Assembly: GCF_000002425.4 (NCBI RefSeq)
Contig: NC_037255.1
Location: forward strand, 10,186,436-10,250,435
Source: Physcomitrium patens
Lineage: Eukaryota; Streptophyta; Bryopsida; Funariales; Funariaceae
Length of the DNA stretch: 64,000 nt
Reading direction: 5' to 3'
The notes under the pieces are model-generated. The model saw nothing but the letters and a program-made list of their open reading frames with translations. It was not told where the DNA came from and did not search any database. Positions 22,828-35,262 of this stretch are shown here, one piece after another. Numbering within the stretch: the stretch's first letter is position 1; each line of letters opens with the position of its first letter. The position numbers and the translations under genes were made by a program.

Positions 22828-23356
22828 TGTCAAAGATATGAATTTTGAAGAAAAAAATCCTTATTATACTCTTGTCTCACTCAAAGGAATTAAAAAATTA
22901 CTCAAAGATGATATGGTATCAAACTAGAATAGCTATTGTTAAAGATAAGAAGACTAGAAAGTCTTGAAATAAGACTAAAGACTAGGAAGGCATTGATAAG
23001 AATGAAGAAAGCTTCAGTCTTGCCTCCATATATACTCTTAACTAGGAGCTACATGGCAATATCCTATAGGACCTTTAAAACATATTGACTTTGCAAGACA
23101 TGTATCTTAACTTACAAGGCAAGTTTTTTATATATGTGTCACATGTTTACCTTGTTCCGTGAGCTATCAACACGTATTTAACTTATTGATTAAGTTTCTC
23201 ACTTACCAATCAAGTATAAACACATGTAAAGTTAAAACAACATCTATTAAGCTTCTAGAAAGCTTTTTAATAAAATATTATGAAATAAATTTAATTTTAT
23301 CTACTTCTATTTAATCATATAGATAAATATCATAGTAAATATGTATGTTTGTGATA
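22828..23356 (-). repeat. 5' LTR of element 3 (decayed)
   Basis: Starts TGTCAAAGATATG and ends GTTTGTGATA (from GTGACA). Just inside is ATTCTTGTCAA (22816-22826), one mismatch from the primer-site sequence of elements 1 and 2. Confidence 0.85.
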
Positions 23357-23904
23357 ATTGATGGATATAAGAATCTAAGGCTATACCATCTATGAAGGTT
23401 GGAGAATCAAAGAATTGGTGAATATTATATTCAACCTCTAAAATCCTTATCAAAGTGTTGTGCAAGAAAGACATGTTTTAAAAAATATATCATAAAAATT
23501 TAGTTTAATGTGCAAACCACCATTGCATAAGCTACATCAAATTTGTAAATAAATTAGATCAAGAATCATTCAAACTTTGATATGCTCCAGCACTTCAAAG
23601 ACCTTGGTAAGATCATTCAAAAATGAGTACAATAAGGTAGTCTAACTTTTCATATCTTTATCAATATTAAGGATCACATCTCAAGGGAGTTGGCTAAAAT
23701 AATTGTAAATAATAAAAGAAATAATTTTTTAGTGTATAGAGCTAATAACCTCTAAAGGTAATGTTGGGTTTGTTAATTGGATCTAATTTACCACCAAAAT
23801 TAAAGTTTTGCTTCTATCATTGCTACGAAATTAATACAAATGGTTGTAAAGAACTCTATAAGGATAATACCCTCATTTAGTGATTTCAACAAATAAGACG
23901 AATA

Positions 23905-23914
23905 AATATATATA

Positions 23915-23956
<42 letters not shown>
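23905..23956. repeat. (TA)n microsatellite
   Basis: About 26 TA units with one TTTA interruption. Confidence 0.9.
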
Positions 23957-23958
<2 letters not shown>

Positions 23959-24589
23959 TAATTACTTTTAAAGCCTCTATTGAATTGGCAATCTTTTTGT
24001 ATTGTTGGAAGTGTTTTATATATATTTTCTATAAAAAATATAGATTTTTTTTATGACTTGAAAAAATCTCTAAACATGATATATTATTTTGTTATAGAAT
24101 GATATATAAATGCTAATTTTTTCTTAAGTAGAATTCGTCCACATAGTAAGTTTGATATTAATGCATTAGAATCAAATAAAGTTTGAAGCAACATAATCAT
24201 GGTGGTTGTTGCAAATATTATAGGAATAAATTCTTTTCACTTGTTATTAATGGACTATCTTTGTCTTATCAATACTTCTTTAATTCAATTAAATAAACCA
24301 AAACCAAGAAACTAAAGTATATCCTAACTAATTAAAATATTATAGTTGGTAGCAATAATCATTGCATATTCACCACATAAAGAGGTGGTGTCATTAATTA
24401 ACTTACATAAAAGCCATCAAAGAATCTTATAAATAAAACAAAGAAAATTGATATTAATTATCATCAATATTTATGAAAACTAGGATGAAAAACCAAACAA
24501 GTTTTTATTATAGAGCAAACAAGGTTAAATGAAGATTCCATTCTATCTTTTATATTGGTTTGTGGTTTCTTTGTATTTGTAGTATTAAG

Positions 24590-24955
24590 AAAATAAAGAA
24601 TTAATAATCATTAGATTCAACTCAAGAACTATAATTTACTAAGTTATCAAACAAGACATTAAGTTTGTCTTAACCTTCAAGTTAACAAAATAAAGATAAA
24701 GAACTTAAAAAACAAAAAAAAATTAATCAAATAAATAGAAAAATATAATGCATTTGGTATCGTGAGCTTAATAGAGACTTTTTATGTTTGGTGATATTAT
24801 TGGAAGTAAAAACCACATCTAATAATAATTCAAATATTTTATTTGAAAGAAGTTATGAAGGCTTCAACAATAATCAAATAATAAGTTGATCTTCTTATAT
24901 TGGTATAGAATTCTATTAATGGTTAAGAAGACCTATCAACTATCTTTAAAAAAAA
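24590..24955 (+). pseudogene. Accessory ORF relic of element 4
   Basis: Plus-strand alignment to the coding strand of 13280-13702: GATTCAACTCAAGAAC near 24628, TTTGGTATCGTGA near 24758 and GAAGTTATGAAGGCTTCAAC near 24850 all have counterparts in order. It is full length apart from small indels, with many stops. It is the fourth copy showing the accessory ORF. Confidence 0.75.
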
Positions 24956-25054
24956 AAAAATTACAATATATATCGAGTATAATTTAGTATATATTGATCT
25001 TTGTCAATACATGACAATATTCTTTATAGAACTTTTTTTTAAAAAGGAAGATAA

Positions 25055-25068
25055 TATCATAGACGTAA
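25055..25068 (+). repeat. First 14 bp of the element 4 3' LTR
   Basis: TATCATAGACGTAA aligns base for base with the canonical LTR start TGTCACGGCCATAA and follows a purine-rich AAAAAGGAAGATAA in the polypurine-tract position. Confidence 0.55.
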
Positions 25069-25619
25069 TGTCAAGGATATAAATTTTGAAGGAAGAAAAT
25101 CCTCAATACACTCTTGTGTCACTAAAAAGAACTAAAAAGTCACTCAAAGATGATATAATATTGAAATAAAATGACCATTGCCAAAAATAAGACAACTAGA
25201 AAGTCTTGAAATAAGACTAAAGTCTAGAAAGGCATTGACAAGTGTGAAGAAGGCTTAAATCATGCCTTCATATATACTCTTAAGTAAGAGCTATGTGGCA
25301 ACGTCCCATAGGACCTCCAAAACGTATTGACTTAGTAAGACACATATGTTAACTTATAAGGCAAGTTTTTTTATATATGAGCCACACAGTTAGCTTGTTC
25401 TACAAGCTACTAATACATGGTTAATTTGTTGACCAAATTTCTAACCTATCAATCAACTACAAATACATGTAAAGTCAAAGTAGCATCTATGAAGCTTCTA
25501 GGAAGCTTTTTTAGAAGATATTATGAAATTAACCTACTTTTATATTCTTTTATCTACGTCTACGTACTTCTATCTAATCATATAGATATTTATTGGAGTA
25601 CTTATATATAATTGTGATA
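25069..25619 (-). mobile_element. Solo LTR inserted in the element 4 LTR
   Basis: Complete minus-oriented LTR (TGTCAAGGAT..GTGATA), closest to the element 3 LTRs, flanked by CGTAA (25064-25068) and CATAA (25620-25624). Both correspond to the same CATAA of the host LTR, so the 5-bp target duplication is clear apart from one transition. No internal sequence is present. Confidence 0.8.
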
Positions 25620-26108
25620 CATAATTGATAGTAATAATTATTTAAATAAGAAAAAATATATAAAAATAGATAAAAATATGTAAATTATTTAATATCTTAT
25701 AGAGACACTTTTTGGAAACTACATAGATGCAGATGTGTCTTTATGTATGTTTGTATGTAATTTATAGATTGAAAACTTGGCCAACAAGTTGGTTATATAT
25801 TACACATATAAGAAATTTATTTTATAATTTAGACATATATCTTACAAATTAGACATATATTAAAGATCTTAAAGAATGCTACATGTTTGATTATAATTAG
25901 ATAGTATATTTAGAAGCAAAATGAGACCTTCATTCTTATCAACGCATTTTTTGTTCTTAATTTTGTTTTCAAGATCTTTAGTCTTCTTATCTTTAGCAAT
26001 TGTCATTCTAGTTTTAATATTATACTATCTTTGAATAAATATCTTATTTTTTCTAATGATACAAGAATGTATTGATTCTTTGGTTATTTATTCTTCATAT
26101 CCTTCATG
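25620..26108 (+). repeat. Rest of the element 4 3' LTR
   Basis: Plus-oriented LTR recognised by its reverse complement: the TAATAATTA block at the start, the CCAACAAGTTGG block, and an ending CATATCCTTCATGATG in the position of the canonical TTGTCCTTGACA. Confidence 0.75.
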
Positions 26109-27700
26109 ATGAACCAAAGTAATCAGCATCTACTTATGATTAATGGTTGAAAGTTATAAAATGTATGATAATAAAAGAAGATTGTATCAACATCTAAATA
26201 CAAAATGTCAAAAAGAGAAGGATTAAAGTTTACCTTTGAAAAAAAAACATTAAATAAATAGAAATTCAATGATTTAAATGACTTCTAATTGCCAAATCAA
26301 TAATATTCTTGATTCTTTGGACAAATTCAACTCAAAAATGACTAAAATATTATCAAATTTGAATTTAATATGTTCCTAAAGTAAACTTCCAAACATTAAT
26401 ATTTAAGAATTTTAGACAAAAAAATATTTCTTTACTTATCCATTTATTTAGTTTTAAAAACTCCTATGTAATATACAAGTTCACTTTGGTTGGATGAAAA
26501 TTAATGGATAGATAAAATAATATATTGATTTTTATTTATTTATGATTATTTATGGTCGCTCACAAACTATTATCTATTGTTGTGTACCATTTCTATTGTA
26601 TATCATAAGATTGCCACAAATTATTGCAAAGTGACATCACATGCCACTTCTTCCAACCTGCATTTTTTTTTCTTTCTTACATGTCTGTGTAGCTTGAATT
26701 GACACATCAATGTCAAAATTGGTGAAGTAATTTAAAACAGATACTAAATCTTAGTGTAGGAAGTGTTAAGACCAAGTCCAATGTCAAAGAAATGTTTAAA
26801 CTCATTAAAATTGAAAGTTTGGAATATAAGAAGTTTGACCAATAACTAAAATGCATGGCCTAACAAATCTATTATAACAAAATCTAAGCATAGTATTAAA
26901 TCTATAGAAATTCATTGTTTTTGTATCATTGACATCATTATCCATATCATAGACTTCAACAATCTCCAATAATGTATTCTAATACCACATCAAAAGTACA
27001 TTGTACCATATTATACCAATGAAAACAATAAAACAAAAACAATAACTTAGATTAATATCATATTAGTCCTTTAGTAATTCAATTCATTGTCATGTTGCAT
27101 CAAGTTCAATTATTACATCACATCTCTAATACCACATGAACAATTACTAGTCTTAATGTATGCGAAAAAAATTATAATTAGTATCCAAAAGCAACCATAT
27201 CCAATATTTAGGAGCAACAATATGTAATAATAGCCCTTGTACTACACTTCACAAAAGCTGAAGAAGGAAAAAATTTTAGTAATCTAATCCATTTCAATTT
27301 GTTATATCATAAAGTTGAAGAAGAGATGATTTCTATGAAGTGAAAAGATGAAGAATCTAAACACAAAGTTAAGTTATCTTTCACACTACAAAAAAAAATC
27401 TTAGAATATAAGTGTGTAAAAAAAATCTTAAACTTTACCTAATGACTAAATGACCATAGTCAAGCAAAATCTTACAACCATGAACTTTATTTCCTAAAAA
27501 CACTCACAAGACTTGACAAGAATGTCAAATTAAGGAGACTTCTCTACCTAAATCTTCTAATCCTAGTTGACATGACAAAATCAACTACTATAGAAACACT
27601 AAGTGGATAAAAAATCACTAAACCGAAATAAACTACATCCATCCAACATGGTTTGGCACTCAATGCCACATCATGTGACATCCCAAAAAAAAAAAACTTA
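26109..27700. other. AT-rich intergenic DNA
   Basis: No gene or named repeat recognised. Stops in all frames. Probably old transposon sequence. Confidence 0.5.
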
Positions 27701-27899
27701 GTCCACCAGATCTCAATGCCTTCAACTTCCTAGCATTTGAGCGGTGATCTCACCAATTATTGCATACTTTCCTATTCTTACTTCCAGGTTCAACATAAGG
27801 TGGGAATTTGCAAATCAGGCCTTCTAGGGGAGCACAGTTCACACACGCTTATTATCTCCTTCTCATACAAACGTCGCCCAGATAATATCTATCCCATTT

Positions 27900-27923
27900 A
27901 AAAAAAAAAAAAAAAAAAAAAAA
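27900..27923 (+). repeat. A24 homopolymer
   Basis: Marks the change from AT-rich DNA to more GC-balanced single-copy sequence. Confidence 0.9.
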
Positions 27924-28864
27924 CAGAAAACAGAAAAGGAACTGAAGCGCCATCCTCTGGTTAGCGTTGCGACGACCCAATTTAGCTCACTCCAGAATGT
28001 GAACTTGTTGGAGTTGTTCTGAGCATGTATCCGTTGGAGAAAAAAAAATGGCGCTGCCAACCCGGAGCGAAGGTATCACGTCGAGTTTCCTACCTTGTAC
28101 TACTGTACATAACAAGTTTCCAATTATGGCTGGATCATCATCATTTCACACAATGTTGAGCGACGCGCAAGCTCAATGTGCGATCCAGGTACCAGAATAC
28201 CCAAATGGGTGTTTAAGCCGGCAGTGCAAGAGCAAGTAGGGTAAAATGTTGTCGAGTTTTCCGAAAATAGTACCTCTAGCGGATCTTTGTGTTCAAAAAC
28301 AGGCACGTACATTCCATTTTCCTAAGACGAATTTCACCCTTACCATAGCAACGCACTTCTCATCTCATCAGAATCCAGAGACATCTCATGGAATTGTGCA
28401 AAACATGGCAAGAAAAAGAAAACCCAAGTCTCAAACTGGGACGTGCCCACCCATCATCGTCGCCCCCATCTCAGACCGTTCAGAGATTCCAATTCGAATC
28501 GACGGCTTCCAGTGCGAAGATGTCCTTGCGCAAAGGAGGCTGTCGGCGCAGAGTGCAGCAGAAGTGAGATTTGTGGGGGAAAAAAAAGGGGTCGTACCGA
28601 TGGCGATACAATGAGCACGAAAATAGAGAGAGAGAGAGAGAAAGAGAGTGAGAGAAGCGAAGGGCGGGCGGTGCAGTAGCCCCAACAAGTCTGGATCCAG
28701 AGGAGCACCCGTCTGACGCAAAATCATTGAACCCAGTGCGCTGCTTTCAATTCTCTTCCACCATCCCCAGCCTGTCGCACCCCACGCGGCTTCCCCAGAC
28801 GGTCATGGACATGCCAATACAAAAACAAAAACAATATATATATATATAGATATATTCTGTGACG

Positions 28865-28957
28865 ATGGCACCGAATCTTTCTTGGGCTCTCAGCTATGGT
28901 GGTAAATTCCTGCGCAAGGTCATCAATGAGGCAATGAAGCAATTCAGCGGCCCCAGC
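28865..28957 (+). CDS. Weak candidate first exon (31 codons)
   Basis: ATG in a GC-balanced segment, reading MAPNLSWALSYGGKFLRKVI and ending before a good donor (AGC/GTACGT at 28958). The peptide has the look of a short basic amphipathic N-terminus. No convincing next exon follows: acceptors near 29313, 29899 and 30330 give only short continuations. It may be a small protein, part of a non-coding RNA, or chance. Confidence 0.25.
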
Positions 28958-29011
28958 GTACGTGCGAGCAAGCTGCCCTCCATCAATGCCTCCACGCGCA
29001 TTACTACTCTA

Positions 29012-29048
29012 CCGTTTCCTCTGCCGTTTCCTCTGCCGTTTCCTCTGC
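29012..29048 (+). repeat. 12-bp tandem repeat (CCGTTTCCTCTG)3
   Basis: Three direct copies followed by a C/T-rich stretch. Confidence 0.85.
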
Positions 29049-29232
29049 TTCCTCCGTCTTCTTCCTCTTCCTCCCTCCTCCGTTGCCTTTACCCTTCCTC
29101 GTTCGTCGACTTTTTCTTCGTCGTCGTCGTTTCCTTCTGCGTTTTTAACGCCTTGCGTCACTATTTGGGTCTTGCTTTCAAGTAGAGCTTATCTTCGTGA
29201 TGTTGGTGGCAAATCATAGTTGAGAGAGTGAC

Positions 29233-29236
29233 ATAT

Positions 29237-29276
<40 letters not shown>
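29233..29276. repeat. Compound (AC)n(AT)n microsatellite
   Basis: AC units followed directly by AT units. Confidence 0.9.
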
Positions 29277-31169
29277 TCTGAGCTGCTCATACTGCTGATT
29301 GGTGATTAAACAGGGAAGTAAACATATTGTATATTATGATTTTGCTCTTGAGCTCTTTCATATTTCATTGTTTCTGAGGCAAGAGAACAGCGGTTTATTA
29401 ACTATATTGTTCACTTCCGTAGAAACTTGTAAAGGCTGACATCTGTTAATCGATATGTAATTAGGATCACTTATTTGCAAGTCCAGAACCTAAACCTGTG
29501 TTTTGAATATTGATTTTTGTTTATTATTTGTTTAATTGGATTGCTCTCAAGACGTTGATACAAAAACAACTATTATCATGGTGTACAAAAAAAAAAAAAA
29601 AAAAAAAAAAAAGAAAAAAGTTATGATTTTTTTCATTTTTTTCATTGTATCCCCTTTAATTTATTTCATGATTGAAATTCTGTCAACAGAACACCTGTAT
29701 TCTTCACCAAAAAGTCAATACTAATAATAATAATATTATTGGAATGCTTTATTCACAGAGATTCTTTAGATTGAGTTTGCACAACTGTTACTTCCTGTTC
29801 ATCCTCCAAATTAGTGAACTGATGTCAACATTTTGTGGACTCTGTATGAGACAAGTATATGCAGTGAAGCTTAAATACCTCATTCATTTATTCATTCAGG
29901 CAAAGGTTGAACAATGCAGTGTGAACTTTGCAATTTTGAAGCTATTCACTTGCCGGATCTGCTCTGTGCACAGGGAGTAAGAATCCAAGATGTATTGTAA
30001 TTGTTTTAAAATAATCTAAAACACCATGTATACCCTTTTATGTGTCAAAAAAAAAGGAAAAATAATGTTGAACATTACCAATGTCATCAATAAAAACACA
30101 TAGAGCCGTTAATGAAACAAATAAGTTGGTGTGTATGTTCATAAACATCCTTCCCTCCCCTTTATGTATTCATTTTGTCATTTCTTATTTATTGCTGTGG
30201 ATTCTTGGGATGTGCAAAATTTATTGTTTGGGGAAGGGGAGCAAACAGCAGCAAATTTAATAGAAAAAAGTGGTTTTTTTTTCCTCCCTTTCACTATCAC
30301 TTTTTCTAATTTTCTTTTTCTTTTTCTCATAGATGAAAGAGGTTGCTGAGCTGAAATGCATTATAAAAGTAAGAAAAGCTAGGACCTTTTTTCCTTCTCC
30401 CCCCACTTTCTCCTTTCTGTTATTATTATTATTTTTTTTTATTATTTTTTTTTCAGTTTAAAAAAAATACATGCAAGGGCCACTATTGGGATTCGTTGGG
30501 AGTTGTAAGGGATCCACTAGAGGAATGTTGTACATAAAATGGGATGGACTTGTTTGTTTTTGGGTACATATATGTACATGTGCACATGTGAATTTACAAG
30601 GCTGCCTGCTAATGAAAGTAAAAATGGAAATTAGTATCTGAAAAGGAGAATTGGGCACACCATAGAGTCCCTCAGGTGGAATGTGCCATATACAGACAAA
30701 TAAATAAGTAAATGAATTTGAGTTGAGGTGGGGAGGATACATGCTACAGTGGGCTCAGTTTGTTACGTTTTGTTTTGTTTTGTTTTTTTTTTTTGTTTTT
30801 TTTTTTTTTTGTCATCCTGTGCCCATATTAGCATTGTTAATATAAAAAGGAAGAAAGAGAAGAAAGAGGGAGAGTTTGTCCATAAAAGTCTGCCCTCTTC
30901 CCTTTCCCATCCATGAATTCATCCACACACTTTCAGCCATTCGTGAGCTCCTCCTCCTCTTCTTCCCCACTGTGTCATGTCGCCTCCACTTGGCAGCACA
31001 ACTTTTCGTGCTACAAATGCACTCACATATGAACATTCAAAATATCAGCAGATTTCATTTTTTTATATTTATTTTAAAATCTTGTAGTTACCTTTATTCA
31101 GATGTTTTGTTTGGATGAGTGGTGATCAGTGATGCATGGTATCTCACCGCCTTCTCAATTTCACAGCAA

Positions 31170-31174
31170 CTCTT

Positions 31175-31235
<61 letters not shown>
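31170..31235. repeat. (CT)n(TA)n compound microsatellite
   Basis: About 20 CT units run directly into about 13 TA units. Confidence 0.9.
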
Positions 31236-31239
<4 letters not shown>

Positions 31240-31504
31240 TATTTACTCTTTTTTATTTTGTTGTTCATGAGGAGAAGCAGAGCTGGCACTGGGTAGAAAG
31301 AGTGGGATTGGGTAGTTCTTTCTTTCTTTGGTTTAGAGGCCTTTCAGTGTCTCGCTGCCTGTCTGTCTGTCTGTCTGGCTACCACCATGGCTGGGCTGGG
31401 CTGGTGCCTGCCTGACTGCCTGCCTGTCTGTCAGTCAGTGTCTGCCTAGTTTCAAAGCATGGCAGGGCAGAAAAGAGGAATGTGCACAAGGATATATAAC
31501 TTAG

Positions 31505-31542
31505 ACAGAGAGAGAGAGAGAGAGAGAGGGAGGGAGAGAGAG
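31505..31542. repeat. (GA)n tract
   Basis: GA units with GGGAGGG interruptions. Confidence 0.85.
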
Positions 31543-33500
31543 CTAGGCTGGGTGGAGAAGCTATATAATTTGGTTGGTTGATATATATAATTGAAGGAGG
31601 GGGGGATTACCTACTTCTCTCTCACTACACTACCCCACTTTTTCTCTCTCTCTCTCTCTCTCATTTCTGCTTCCTCTACTTCTGACCTACCTACTTACCT
31701 ACCTACTCCATAACCAACACATGCCTCCCTCACCAAATACCCACCCTTTCTTATGCGCATGCTTGCCTGCAAATGTGTGTGTGAGTGAGTGAGTGTGAGT
31801 GTGTATCACTGTGTTGGAGAAGTGTGTCAGTCTGTGTTTGCATCTATCAAGGGTGGGTCAGTCAGAATGTCTCCTTGGAAACTGCTTGAGCAACAGGCTT
31901 AAATACACATAATATTAAAAGAGGGAAGAAAGAAAAGTAGGCAAGGGAGGGAACTTAATTGTGGGGCTGTTGTTTTTTGTAAGGTTGCTAGCTTCCTCTG
32001 TTGCTGCCCTTTTGTCATCATTTGGGAAAGGGGTGGGTGACATTCTCGCTTTTGTCTTCATCTTTACCCTCTCTGCATTGCATGGGTGGAGACAGACAGG
32101 AAGAAGAAGCAGAAGATGCAGAATCAAAGGATGACATGGCATGCAGACACACACACACACACATGCATACATATACATATATATATATTCATATGTATGT
32201 ACAGATTTTCTTCAACTCAGCTCGTGCTTGTGGCTGGAGCTGTACCATGACAATCAATCACTGGTCATCAGTATGCAATGTATTTAATGGAACTGCTTGT
32301 GCAAGGAAGGAAGGAAGGAAGTGGAACAGCACCCATGGAAAGTGGGGTTGATGGAACTCTCTTTTTGCATGGACCTTCAATATATACTTATGCACATACA
32401 TGTTAAAAAACTTGCAAAGAGGGTCATAAGAGTCATCACAATAATAATTTAATAGTACTAGTAGAAGTGCCACAACTGGTTTGTTGGCTTGTTTTCTCTC
32501 TCTATATATATGTATACAGATGTGGATTTTTTTAAAAAAAATTTACTTGCCTTTCTTTCCATGAGAGGTGATTGGATGTGATAGGAAAAAATTATGATTT
32601 TATTTTCAAGGTTGAGTTTTTCATTTAGCGGTTTCATGGGATTCTTATGCAGTTATATATGCATGCCATCCAGCCAGCAATGTATGTAAAATGTTTGTGA
32701 ATATGTGTGACTGTGTTACTAGTATTTGTTTTTAAATGAAAATTTACATTATAAAGACAACTTTATTGCAATTTGAAGTTTGTAGCAATTTATGTCTGCT
32801 TCAAAACAGATTACATATTTTGATTTTACATCAACTCTTCTGGAAGCCCTTACTTAAGGAGAACTAATGAGAAGTTTGATTGAAATTTATCTGATAGATA
32901 AAATTACATATGATTTTAAATTTCCCATCAAATTTTTTTCACAAGTTATTTTTATTTTGATTTTTATTTGATATGATCAAACAAAATCCCAGTTTTACTT
33001 CTTCTTCGACTCTAATTCAATTATCTACATCTAAATTAACTACAGATGTAATTAACTGACCCCTCTGATTCTTTTCAAATTCCAAAATTGCCTTCTGCAG
33101 GTCAAGTGTAGTAGTTGAAAGGCGAAGGTGGGATTGATTGACATGAGACAAATTCAATACAGAGTTATGAGTGGTTGGCCACAAAAATCAATTGCCATGG
33201 CAACAATCTTAACTCCAACATGCAACCCCTAAAACACACACACACCATTTTTCTCCAAATATTATAAAAGCAACAAAATAAATACGTTATTATTACTATT
33301 ATTATACTATTACCCTCTTTCCCAAGAGGTGCTGAAATGGTGTGGGGCCATGAAAACGACAACACAACAGAATTGATGGTGCAAGTTGCATTTCCTGCAA
33401 CAGTCGCGACGAAAAGACGAAACCACAAACCCACTTCTGCTTTTCACTTTTTCAGTCGAAACGTTTTCGTCTGCCATTCTCTTCCACCACCTCACCTCTA

Positions 33501-35262
33501 TCGTCGCCTCTCCGTCAGCGAAGGCTAACGAAAGATAACGAAGGTCGAACGAAAGTCGAACGAAGTCGTGGAGGATCAAGGTGGTGGCTATGGCGGCCAA
33601 GTGGGCCGTAGCGATGGCAGGGCCCCACGCGAGAGCGAGCGAGCGAGCTTGACCCTCCTTGGCCTCGCCGGAGCGCGCAATGCGGCCGTTTTGTTTTCTA
33701 GTTTCGATCCAAACCTGGTCGACAAGCGCGCGCTGCCTGCGCTCACAATTGTACCGGACCAGCTCTTTCCACGACATTCGCCAGATGGTGCCGTGATAGC
33801 TCATTTACGGTCACCTTGCGAAGAAGGAGAAGCAGTAGAAGAAGCAGAAGCAGAGCACCAGGGTTGATACTCCACAGCTATAGCTGCTCGTAACGCTCGC
33901 GCCCAGGGTTGCATGGATTGGTGTAGTTTTGTTCGTGGGCTCTCTGTCGTGACCATACTGCCGGTCCTGAGAGAGCTCGAGCTGAGTTGGGATGCATAGG
34001 AGCTGCTGCAGGATTGGAGTGATTAGTGTGCTTTTAGGTACCTCCAGGTTTTGAAAAAAAGTGTTCTTAGGGGGCATTGGGGACAATGGGGATGTGGTGG
34101 GACGATTGGAAATGTTGGTTCGTTGTTCCGAATTTTGTCTAGGTGTCGTTTCACTAGTGTTGGCCAGTGGCACTGGTCTTGATGGTTGCGGAAGAGCGTG
34201 ATAACGAGGCTTGAGTCTCAGGGACTTTCTCGTAGTTTTGCACTGAGGAATTGTGCAAAAGCGTGGCGGACATGGCTTGGTTTGACTCGAGTTTGATGGT
34301 CTCAGGATCAGTTCGTGATGTGGTTTTGTGTGGGAGAGTGCTTTAGTTCTGGAAGGAGGCACTGGTTTTGGACTGCGTCAGTGAAGTCTACCTGAAGTGT
34401 TTCTCTTTGCCACGGTTTCATGATTAGCTTAGTTTCGTGAGTGTGGGCGGCTGGAGAAAGTGTCATAGATGAGGGTGCTGGCAGTGTATTTGCAATGGAG
34501 TTGGAAGCGTAAGAGCCGTTATCGACAGTTATCCTCGTCCTGCCTGCTCTTGGAAATGGAATCATTCGGAGTATCGTAACTTGGTTTGGTGTGCTCCCCT
34601 CTAGCACATGAAGTGGTGCTGTGCGTCTGGCTAGTAGTTTCTCCGTACAGTAAGCGATCCTCGTAAACTGGCCTAAGTACTTCGTCACTGGTCGCTGTGA
34701 GCGCCATGGCTCATTACGATGTAAAGAACGAAGGATAGAGTTTGATTGATTGATTGATTTATTTATTTTTATCTCTCGTAGATTAACACGATAGCGTACA
34801 TCGTTGTGCTCGCACCCCCATCCAATGTCTATTGTCCTTGTTGGGATTTGGCCTTGAGTGATCGAGTTGCTGTAGGTTAATTTTCCGGAACCCTGTTCGC
34901 CTTCTTGCTGGGACTGGTATGTCTAGCTAACTCGTTACTCTGTAGGGAGATCCTTGTGTAAATTTTTGTACTTGTTTACTGTTTTCAGTAATTGGCCTTG
35001 GACCCCTTCAATTTCAATCCCTTGTTCACGTTGTTCCTGCGCAACTGTTTCGATGAATTAGTAGCATTACCCGTGTTCATGGGTTGCCTACTTGTTAAAC
35101 AGGTTATCGGGCGCTTTGCGTATGCTTTCACAACGTACCGTAGCAAGATGTAATGAATGCTGCTGTCTCTAGTGACGGTGCACGCTTTCATCTCTACCTA
35201 CTTGCCAGTGCGGGATTTGATGTTCCTACTCCAGTTTTCAATTGTGATCAACACTGTGGAAG
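33501..35262 (+). promoter_or_regulatory. Probable promoter and 5' UTR of the 35.3-kb gene
   Basis: GC-balanced sequence with a purine-rich GAAGAAGCAGAAGCAG stretch (33820-33860), leading to the start codon at 35263. Antisense frames here translate to unstructured, non-conserved-looking sequence. The length suggests a long 5' UTR, perhaps with introns, but no start site can be fixed from sequence. Confidence 0.35.

Larger units (their letters stand above)
3517..23356 (-). mobile_element. Element 3: old chromovirus split by two younger copies
   Basis: Two decayed LTRs (3517-4063 and 22828-23356) bracket minus-strand chromovirus sequence. With element 1 (6,173 bp) and element 2 (at least 7.7 kb) removed, about 6 kb remains, the size of element 1. 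The order read on the minus strand is gag (about 22560-21650), protease (about 21500-21170), reverse transcriptase (about 21160-20425), then after element 2 RNase H and integrase (12606-11514), then after element 1 integrase C-terminus and chromodomain (5340 to about 4690), the accessory ORF (about 4545-4140) and the 3' LTR. All frames are heavily interrupted. No matching 5-bp target duplication is visible at its outer ends, as expected for an old insertion. Confidence 0.85.
23357..26108 (+). mobile_element. Element 4: inverted, decayed chromovirus 3' half
   Basis: Plus-strand relic of the same family. Recognisable parts are the end of the chromodomain region (about 24400-24480), the accessory ORF (about 24590-24955) and the 3' LTR (25055-25068 continuing at 25620-26108). 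The LTR is split by a solo LTR. I could not recognise coding sequence at 23357-24400, which is AT-rich and contains a TA microsatellite. Confidence 0.7.
29277..33500. other. Microsatellite-rich DNA without a convincing gene
   Basis: Moderately AT-rich. Contains A26 (29587-29612), a long (CT)n(TA)n (31170-31235), a GA tract (31505-31542), CT tracts near 31640, CTGT/CTGC repeats (31350-31450) and (CA)n(TA)n (32145-32190). Short frames are low-complexity. It may be a long non-coding transcript, a promoter or intronic sequence. Confidence 0.5.

Noticed and set aside
28431..28727. Overlapping frames on both strands at 28.4-28.7 kb
   Set aside because: They run through GA/CT microsatellite sequence and give low-complexity peptides.
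33310..34707. Chain of minus-strand open frames upstream of the 35.3-kb gene
   Set aside because: Translations are unstructured, frames do not join at good splice sites, and the region fits the antisense of a GC-rich 5' UTR.
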